Positions 6,562-11,364 of a DNA stretch of 11,364 nucleotides are shown piece after piece. A model generated the notes under the pieces. It made no database searches, was not told where the DNA came from, and was given only the letters and a program-made list of their open reading frames with translations. The stretch comes from Pseudomonadota bacterium (lineage in GTDB: Bacteria; Pseudomonadota; Alphaproteobacteria; Rhizobiales; Rhizobiaceae). Position 1 is the stretch's first letter, and each line of letters begins with the position of its first letter. The position numbers and the translations under genes are program-made. The stretch lies in NCBI GenBank assembly GCA_023419535.1, contig JAEZXX010000037.1, positions 1-11,364 of the forward strand. Reading direction: 5' to 3'.

Positions 6562-8376
6562 ATGAGCCCAACGCCCCTGTCCCGCATCCGCAACTTCTCC
6601 ATCGTCGCCCATATCGACCATGGCAAATCGACGCTCGCCGACCGGCTGATCCAGCTCACCGGCGGGCTCGACGCGCGCGAGATGGCCGGGCAGAGCCAGG
6701 TGCTCGACAACATGGAGATCGAGAAGGAGCGCGGGATCACCATCAAGGCGCAGACCGTGCGCCTGCACTATCCCGCCAAGGACGGCGAGACCTACGTCCT
6801 GAACCTCATCGACACGCCGGGCCATGTCGACTTCGCCTACGAGGTCTCGCGCTCGCTCTCGGCCTGCGAAGGCGCGCTCCTCGTCGTCGACGCCGCGCAA
6901 GGGGTGGAGGCGCAGACCCTCGCCAACGTCTATCTGGCGCTCGACAACGATCTCGAGATCGTGCCCGTCCTCAACAAGATCGACCTGCCCGCCGCCGAGC
7001 CGGACAAGGTGAAGGAGCAGATCGAGGAGGTCATCGGCCTCGACGCCTCCGACGCGGTGATGATCTCCGCCAAGTCCGGCCTCGGCATCGAGGACGTGCT
7101 GGAGGCGATCGTCACCCGCCTGCCCGCCCCCAAGGAGGGCGACCGCACCGCCCCCCTGAAGGCGATGCTCGTCGACAGCTGGTACGACGCCTATCTCGGC
7201 GTCGTCGTCCTCGTTCGCGTCATCGACGGCGAGCTGAAGAAGGGCCAGACCATCCGCATGATGGGCACGGACGCCAAGTACCCGGTCGACCGGGTCGGCG
7301 TCTTCATGCCCAAGATGACGAACGTCGATGCCCTCGGCCCCGGCGAACTCGGCTTCATCACCGCCTCGATCAAGGAGGTCGCCGACACGCGCGTCGGCGA
7401 TACGATCACCGAGGAGAAGCGGCCGACCTCCTCCATGCTGCCGGGCTTCAAGCCGGCGCAGCCCGTCGTCTTCTGCGGCCTCTTCCCGGTCGACGCCGCG
7501 AGCTTCGACGATCTTCGCGCCGCCATGGGCAAGCTGCGCCTGAACGACGCCAGCTTCTCCTTCGAGATGGAATCCTCGGCGGCGCTCGGCTTCGGCTTCC
7601 GCTGCGGCTTCCTCGGCCTCTTGCACTTGGAGATCATCCAGGAGCGCCTGTCCCGCGAGTTCGACCTCGACCTCATCGCGACGGCGCCGAGCGTCGTCTA
7701 CGACGTCAAGCTCATCGACGGCACGACGATCCAGCTCCACAACCCGGCCGACATGCCGGACCCGATGAAGATCGAGGCGATCCTGGAGCCCTGGATCAAG
7801 GCGACGATCCTCACCCCGGACGACTATCTCGGCAACATCCTGACGCTCTGCCAGGAGCGCCGCGGCGTGCAGGTCGACCTGTCCTACGTCGGAAAGCGCG
7901 CCATGGTCACCTACGAGCTGCCGCTCAACGAGGTGGTCTTCGACTTCTACGATCGCCTGAAGTCCATCTCGAAGGGCTACGCCTCCTTCGACTATTCGCT
8001 GACCGACTACCGCGAGGGCGACCTCGTGAAGATGTCGATCCTCGTCAACGGCGAGCCGGTGGACGCCCTCTCCATGCTCGTCCACCGCAACCAGGCCGAA
8101 AAGCGCGGCCGGGGCATGTGCGAGAAGCTGAAGGAGCTGATCCCCAACCACCTCTTCAAGATCCCGATCCAGGCTGCGATCGGCGGCAAGGTCATCGCCC
8201 GCGAGACCATCTCGGCCCTGCGCAAGGACGTGACCGCCAAATGCTACGGCGGCGACGCCTCCCGCAAGCGCAAGCTCCTCGACAAGCAGAAGGAGGGCAA
8301 GAAGCGCATGCGCCAGTTCGGCAAGGTGGACATCCCGCAGGAGGCGTTCATCGCCGCGCTGAAGATGGATAGTTGA
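6562..8376 (+). CDS. lepA: Elongation factor 4 (LepA)
   Basis: LepA is a ribosome-associated GTPase that affects translation under stress and 30S subunit maturation. This 604-residue copy is close to the usual length and complete: P-loop AHIDHGKST (16-24), switch I region with ERGITIKAQT (56-65), DTPGH (84-88) and NKID (138-141), the EF-G-like domains II, III and V, and the LepA-specific C-terminal domain ending in a lysine/arginine-rich stretch (RKRKLLDKQKEGKKR) and QEAFIAALK. The frame is open far upstream, but the ATG at 6562 begins the conserved sequence and has GAGGCGGG before it. Unlike in enterobacteria, no lepB follows; a low-GC accessory segment begins instead. Confidence 0.97.
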   Translation: MSPTPLSRIRNFSIVAHIDHGKSTLADRLIQLTGGLDAREMAGQSQVLDNMEIEKERGITIKAQTVRLHYPAKDGETYVLNLIDTPGHVDFAYEVSRSLSACEGALLVVDAAQGVEAQTLANVYLALDNDLEIVPVLNKIDLPAAEPDKVKEQIEEVIGLDASDAVMISAKSGLGIEDVLEAIVTRLPAPKEGDRTAPLKAMLVDSWYDAYLGVVVLVRVIDGELKKGQTIRMMGTDAKYPVDRVGVFMPKMTNVDALGPGELGFITASIKEVADTRVGDTITEEKRPTSSMLPGFKPAQPVVFCGLFPVDAASFDDLRAAMGKLRLNDASFSFEMESSAALGFGFRCGFLGLLHLEIIQERLSREFDLDLIATAPSVVYDVKLIDGTTIQLHNPADMPDPMKIEAILEPWIKATILTPDDYLGNILTLCQERRGVQVDLSYVGKRAMVTYELPLNEVVFDFYDRLKSISKGYASFDYSLTDYREGDLVKMSILVNGEPVDALSMLVHRNQAEKRGRGMCEKLKELIPNHLFKIPIQAAIGGKVIARETISALRKDVTAKCYGGDASRKRKLLDKQKEGKKRMRQFGKVDIPQEAFIAALKMDS

Positions 8377-8380
8377 AGGG

Positions 8381-8825
8381 ATGCGAATCTATCGACAAAC
8401 GACGGACGGTCGGAAGTGGTAGCCGTCATTCCAGGACGGTTTCTTTGTATTAGGCAATCCGTCGCACGGCGCGCTCAAGCACCATACCTCGAACCAAGTT
8501 CGCGTCAGGAGTGAAGAGGAAGCTGTGGCTTTGCTACACAAAGGTTTCTCAATCCGCGCTAAAACCGACACCCGCCCTGCGCTTGTTAGAACAAATATCT
8601 ACGTAGACGGTATACCGCTGAATTCGACAGGCAACGCTACCTAAAGCCGCTAGTGCCGACGGTTCAACCGGAACCGAGACCAAAGGCGTAATACTCCGTA
8701 AGGGGCTCAAAACGCTGCGCGCCCCCCTCTCTGAGTCTTGGCTAGACCAAAGCGCCCTTCCTGCCATCACAGAGGAGGTGGCGCAGTCGGCTGATCACCC
8801 TCGGGTAAGCCCCTTTCTCTTCTGA
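8381..8825 (+). pseudogene. Remnant of a small unidentified gene with amber codon and probable frameshift
   Basis: A purine-rich GAAGGG precedes an ATG at 8381, four bases after the lepA stop. The frame gives 13 residues (MRIYRQTTDGRKW), then TAG at 8420-8422, then continues open for 73 codons to TAA at 8642 with protein-like text, for example QDGFFVLGNPSHG, VRSEEEAVALLHKGFSIR and RTNIYVDGIPL. There is no usual start codon directly after the TAG. The +1 frame is open from 8622 to TGA at 8823-8825 and also reads plausibly (KGLKTLRAPLSESWLDQ). A nonsense change plus one inserted base near 8625-8644 would explain both. I do not recognise the family. The first part is the more convincing; the downstream extension, which overlaps the end of the next gene by 59 bp, could be chance. 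Confidence 0.5.
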
Positions 8826-9417
8826 TCTCCTCAATACGATCTTCAATACTCCCTACTATACGTCGGCCAACTAGTGAAAAATCTGGCGAGTCGCTGTGCC
8901 GATAGAATGCCGCGTCACGCAGCGACAGAACGGACAGGTCGGCGGATTGACCGTATGCCTCCCGAAATAAAGGCGCGACGATCGCAAGCGCGGCGAAAGC
9001 TTCTCTTGGCTTAAGGTCCGGTCGCTTGGTGTTCCAGATATGAACGCCCGTTGGCCTTGGGCCATTGATCAAAAAGTCAGGCGAGAATCGTACTCGAAAG
9101 CGATCTTTTGGACTAACGAAGGTGACGGCAGTAGCCCCCTTCGCCTCGACGGGGTTATCTTCTCGCCACGCGGCAAGCTGAGCCAGACCTTCGAGCGTCG
9201 ACTTACGCTCAGCCGGCTTTACAATCGACCGGGCCGTTTCCGACAGTTCTTCAAGAGAAACGTTTTCGATCATCAGACGCTTGGCATTCAAGCGGAGGCT
9301 TCGATGAAAATCGTAGCCTTTCTCACTCGGGCTCAGTCTTTCTCTGAGCGCGGTCAGTTGCGGTCTCGGATTAAGCGAGATCAGCTTAAGGAACGCTGAG
9401 AACCCAAAAATTATCAT
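8767..9417 (-). CDS. Hypothetical protein, possible degenerate PD-(D/E)XK-like core
   Basis: This 216-residue protein is of unknown function. The ATG at 9417 has AGAGAGG six bases upstream. The N-terminus is briefly hydrophobic (1-15) but not a clear signal peptide. The middle is the most ordered part: a strand with FSPDFLI (Asp114), a strand with VHIWNTK (125-131), a long helix (about 136-155, REAFAALAIVAPLFREAYG), then a strand ADLSVLSLR (159-167) and FYR. That beta-beta-alpha-beta order with D and xNxK resembles PD-(D/E)XK nuclease folds, with Asn in place of the Asp/Glu. This is an analogy from reading, not a demonstrated match. The tail is charged, then proline-rich (208-215). It is divergent from the SIR2 gene with 250 bp between starts, so the two may share control. 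Confidence 0.75.
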   Translation of the reverse strand: MIIFGFSAFLKLISLNPRPQLTALRERLSPSEKGYDFHRSLRLNAKRLMIENVSLEELSETARSIVKPAERKSTLEGLAQLAAWREDNPVEAKGATAVTFVSPKDRFRVRFSPDFLINGPRPTGVHIWNTKRPDLKPREAFAALAIVAPLFREAYGQSADLSVLSLRDAAFYRHSDSPDFSLVGRRIVGSIEDRIEEIRRERGLPEGDQPTAPPPL

Positions 9418-9574
9418 GACGCACCTCTCTTCCCCTCAGTCAGCATACCGCAGCGCGCTCAGTACATCTCTCTAATTTTCCTACCCGTACTTCGAGGCGC
9501 CTCAACGAAACGGTCGCCAAGCTATTCCGCGCAGCGACCCAAGCGCAATCAGTTTGCGAGCATCGCTCCACCTT

Positions 9575-9602
9575 TTGAGTGAATGTCTTCTACGTATATG
9601 GT
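9575..9602 (+). promoter_or_regulatory. Weak sigma-70-like promoter for the SIR2 gene
   Basis: TTGAGT (9575-9580) and TATGGT (9597-9602) are spaced by 16 bases, each matching four of six consensus positions. The SIR2 ATG lies 65 bases further on. Such weak matches also arise by chance, and sigma factors in this group tolerate other sequences. Confidence 0.22.
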
Positions 9603-9624
9603 TCGAGATTACCGTCGTCGAACC
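9600..9624. promoter_or_regulatory. Inverted repeat upstream of the SIR2 gene, candidate operator
   Basis: GGTTCGA (9600-9606) and TCGAACC (9618-9624) form a perfect 7-bp inverted repeat with an 11-base spacer, close to two DNA turns across its length. It would overlap the expected transcription start of the promoter proposed at 9575-9602, where a repressor would act. It lies 43 bp upstream of the SIR2 ATG. Confidence 0.3.
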
Positions 9625-9667
9625 CGATGAATTTTGCCAGCCGTGGCGCTTCAGTGCAGGAGGATGC

Positions 9668-11020
9668 ATGAATCCCGAAGAATCTTATCAAGTAAAAGCT
9701 GACGCGGCGATCCGCGACCTCCTCCTCGAATTTGAGTGCCAACCGATCCTCTTTGTAGGCAGCGGAATTCCCCGCCGATACATCAGAACGCCCAATTGGG
9801 CTGAACTTCTCAAGAGAATGTTCTCAAATTTACCTGCCGGAGAAGACGCTTACGAATACAACCGCCAGAAGTACAACGACGATATGGTAACAATTGGCAC
9901 CGTTCTGGCCGAGATGACTTTTGAATGGGCATGGAAAGAAGGAAGACCTCACTTCCCTTCTGAATATTTTTCCTCAAAGATTGGGAAGGATGCCTTCTTA
10001 AAGCACTTGGTCTGCGAGCACATTTCCAGTCTAACGCCTCAACTAGTCGATATCACGGACGAGCGACTCTCCACAGAGATCGCAGCGTTCGCAGGCATAA
10101 AGCCCCATGCGATAATAACTACAAATTACGACATGTTTCTGGAGAAGGTCTTCGATGGCTACGAGCCCGTTAGCGGCCAAACCATACTTCGGTACAATAC
10201 AAATAGCTTTGGAGAAATATTCCACATACATGGAGAAATCTCAAATCCAAGATCTATTGTATTGACTAGTTCTGACTATGAAGAATGGTCCGAGAAAAAG
10301 AAATATGTTTCCGCAAAGCTTCTCACTTATTTTGCGGAACATCCAGTTTTTATCTTAGGATATGGACTAAACGATGCAAATGTAAAGTCGATATTGCGCG
10401 ACATCGGTGAACTCGTTGCGAACGAAGACGGGCTGATACCAAATGTATACCAAATAGTTTGGAGGGCAGAACCGATTGAAAAACATCCGCCAGAGCAGGC
10501 AGTTTTCGCCGTCGACGGTAAAGAGTATCGCATACGCGCCATACACACGAATGATTTTAAGTGGATATTCGAAGCTTTAAGAAGCCAGTCAGCTCTAAAA
10601 TCGATTAACCCGAAGCTCGTGCGTGCGCTGGCGGCCCGAACAATGAAGCTTGTTCGCCACGATATTCCGTCTGGTGCCGTGGAAGTTAATTATGAAACTC
10701 TTGAAAAAGTTGCAGACGAGAAGGATTATTTGCCAAGTCTTCTTGGAATAACAGCAGTCAACAACCCTAATCAATCTCATCCTCTGACTATAAGCCAGCT
10801 CGCACAACGCCTCGGGCTACCTAATTGGAATGCGGCGCACAAATTGATTTTGAGGGTTAAATCTGAAACTGGGTTGGATTTGCGCTCCACAGACAACCGC
10901 TACCACTGCCGTATCAAGACAGGCACGAAAGCTTCGAGTATGGCACGAAAATGGTCACATGATGCTGTCAGCCTGCTCGGCAAGGTCGCATCCGGCGAGG
11001 AATATGATGTGGCCATCTAG
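9668..11020 (+). CDS. SIR2-domain protein, candidate NAD-hydrolysing antiphage effector
   Basis: This 450-residue protein has a SIR2-like domain over about residues 20-300: ILFVGSGIPRR (27-37, nucleotide-binding glycines), ITTNYD with Asn153 and Asp155, HIHGE with His188, and LGYGLND (230-236). Asn and His at these places are the catalytic pair of bacterial SIR2 NAD hydrolases (ThsA, DSR, SIR2-HerA), which deplete NAD in infected cells. The zinc cysteines of classical sirtuin deacetylases are absent. Residues 310-450 match no domain I know; 372-415 (TISQLAQRLGLPNWNAAHKLI, then strands) looks like a winged helix. ATG 9668 is chosen because AGGAGG (9658-9663) precedes it; the frame is open to 9554. 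ATA, TTA and AGA codons, rare in the left-hand genes, point to transfer. No HerA, TIR or Argonaute partner is present. Confidence 0.85.
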   Translation: MNPEESYQVKADAAIRDLLLEFECQPILFVGSGIPRRYIRTPNWAELLKRMFSNLPAGEDAYEYNRQKYNDDMVTIGTVLAEMTFEWAWKEGRPHFPSEYFSSKIGKDAFLKHLVCEHISSLTPQLVDITDERLSTEIAAFAGIKPHAIITTNYDMFLEKVFDGYEPVSGQTILRYNTNSFGEIFHIHGEISNPRSIVLTSSDYEEWSEKKKYVSAKLLTYFAEHPVFILGYGLNDANVKSILRDIGELVANEDGLIPNVYQIVWRAEPIEKHPPEQAVFAVDGKEYRIRAIHTNDFKWIFEALRSQSALKSINPKLVRALAARTMKLVRHDIPSGAVEVNYETLEKVADEKDYLPSLLGITAVNNPNQSHPLTISQLAQRLGLPNWNAAHKLILRVKSETGLDLRSTDNRYHCRIKTGTKASSMARKWSHDAVSLLGKVASGEEYDVAI

Positions 11021-11102
11021 GGAGGATCAGACATAGGTCCGATAGGCTTTCGGGTGGTACTGGCAGGCTTCGCGACAGGGTGCATGCTCACAACAACTTA
11101 TT

Positions 11103-11132
11103 CCCCTTCCTCACCCCTCCCCCATACTCCCC
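11103..11132 (-). other. Canonical G-quadruplex motif
   Basis: On the minus strand four runs of at least four G (complements of 11103-11106, 11114-11117, 11119-11123 and 11129-11132) are separated by loops of 7, 1 and 5 bases. This fits the G4-N1-7 rule with room to spare. The plus strand is the matching C-rich tract. It lies 83 bp after the SIR2 stop. Confidence 0.6.
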
Positions 11133-11248
11133 TCACCGCCGGCTCTGACGGGCGCGAATGATCACCGGGATCGTTCGGGGCTGGCGGGCGGGTCCGGTCG
11201 TTTCGCCTCTTCCGGAGGGGCGGCTCGGCCGGGCGGAACAAGTCGATG

Positions 11249-11275
11249 CCGGTCCCCGTGTGTGACGGGGTCCGG
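11249..11275. other. Strong hairpin in right flank
   Basis: CCGG-T-CCCCGT (11249-11259) pairs with ACGGGG-T-CCGG (11265-11275): ten base pairs with one T/T mismatch and a five-base GTGTG loop. No T-run follows on either strand, so it is not a standard terminator. It may belong to an untranslated leader or RNA whose gene lies beyond the window. Confidence 0.4.
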
Positions 11276-11329
11276 GAGCCACCCGGCGGAACCTACACGC
11301 CTGTTTGGGCAGAAAATTCCGGGGCACGC

Positions 11330-11361
11330 CCTTGAGGCCGGACAAGCCATCCGGCCGAAGG
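11330..11361. other. Two-part hairpin at right window edge
   Basis: GGCCGG (11336-11341) pairs with CCGGCC (11351-11356) around a nine-base loop. CCTT (11330-11333) and AAGG (11358-11361) extend it across a small internal loop. The window ends three bases later, so its context cannot be judged. Confidence 0.35.
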
Positions 11362-11364
11362 CAT

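Larger units (their letters stand above)
11021..11364. other. Non-coding right flank
   Basis: After the SIR2 stop no frame on either strand shows a recognisable protein. Minus-strand frames ending at 11133 and 11162 are open to near the window edge, but their text is low-complexity Arg/Pro/Gly typical of GC-rich shadows. Composition returns to GC-rich from about 11130. The stretch holds a G-quadruplex motif and two strong hairpins, described separately, and may be the border of the next chromosomal gene. Confidence 0.5.

Noticed and set aside
5186..6571. 461-residue minus-strand open frame
   Set aside because: Antisense to the YeeE/YedE gene with a Gly/Glu/Arg-rich shadow composition.
6343..8151. 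602-residue minus-strand open frame
   Set aside because: Antisense shadow of lepA; rich in Val, Asp and His runs created by the complementary codons.
8549..8770. 73-residue minus-strand frame overlapping the stop of the 8767-9417 gene
   Set aside because: The stop/start overlap suggested translational coupling, but there is no ribosome site, and the plus-strand reading of the same bases is more protein-like.
8773..8780. AGGAGGTG, a perfect Shine-Dalgarno word on the plus strand
   Set aside because: No suitable start codon follows at the right distance, and the bases lie at the end of the minus-strand gene.
9040..9399. 119-residue plus-strand frame
   Set aside because: Antisense to the 8767-9417 gene, which has a proper ribosome site and more coherent sequence.
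9554..9667. N-terminal extension of the SIR2 protein
   Set aside because: It would run through the candidate promoter and operator; the ATG at 9668 has AGGAGG directly upstream.
11133..11350. Minus-strand frames of 62 and 70 residues
   Set aside because: Low-complexity Arg/Pro text without ribosome sites, overlapping strong hairpins; not supportable as genes.
8377..11364. Search for tRNA attachment site, integrase, transposase, CRISPR repeats or flanking direct repeats
   Set aside because: None was seen by eye. The short hairpin at 8660-8676 (CGGTTC/GAACCG) resembles a T-arm only superficially and no tRNA can be built around it.

Overview
The window reads as a chromosome segment of a GC-rich alphaproteobacterium, most likely in the Rhizobiales/Hyphomicrobiales. 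The evidence is the strong G/C bias at third codon positions from about 1 to 8376, the rhizobial look of the LepA and RsuA-type proteins, and extragenic palindromes of the kind seen in that order. The species cannot be named from this sequence alone.

Region 1 (1-8376) is ordinary high-GC chromosome. An intrinsic terminator (20-46) closes a gene lying left of the window, followed by a REP-like palindrome (62-95). An SMP-30/gluconolactonase-type lactonase (114-992, minus) is divergent from a short-chain dehydrogenase/reductase (1203-1964). Their shared 210-bp intergenic region carries a perfect 15-bp palindrome (1099-1113) that looks like an operator. Sugar dehydrogenase plus lactonase is the classic first pair of an oxidative sugar pathway, so the two may act in sequence. 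Next, all on the plus strand, come a zinc-independent NADP-dependent oxidoreductase of the MDR superfamily (2055-3080), an S4-domain pseudouridine synthase (3129-3908), a membrane diguanylate cyclase with intact GGEEF and I-site (4000-5103), a YeeE/YedE-type sulfur-compound transporter (5255-6487) and the translation factor LepA/EF4 (6562-8376). Most gaps between these genes contain strong hairpins.

Region 2 (about 8377-11100) differs in composition: it is less GC-rich, and in its right half it uses AT-rich codons that are rare in the neighbouring genes. It begins with a small plus-strand gene remnant 4 bp after lepA, interrupted by an amber codon and apparently a +1 shift (8381-8825). A minus-strand gene of unknown function follows (8767-9417), with a possible degenerate PD-(D/E)XK-like core. 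Divergent from it, across 250 bp, is a 450-residue SIR2-domain protein (9668-11020) with all expected NAD-site motifs and a C-terminal region that looks like a winged helix. SIR2-domain NAD hydrolases are established effectors of antiphage abortive infection, so this is read as a candidate single-gene or two-gene defence locus inserted after lepA. No integrase, tRNA attachment site or flanking direct repeat was seen.

Region 3 (11021-11364) has no convincing gene. It contains a canonical G-quadruplex motif on the minus strand (11103-11132), marking the return to GC-rich sequence, and two strong hairpins (11249-11275 and 11330-11361).
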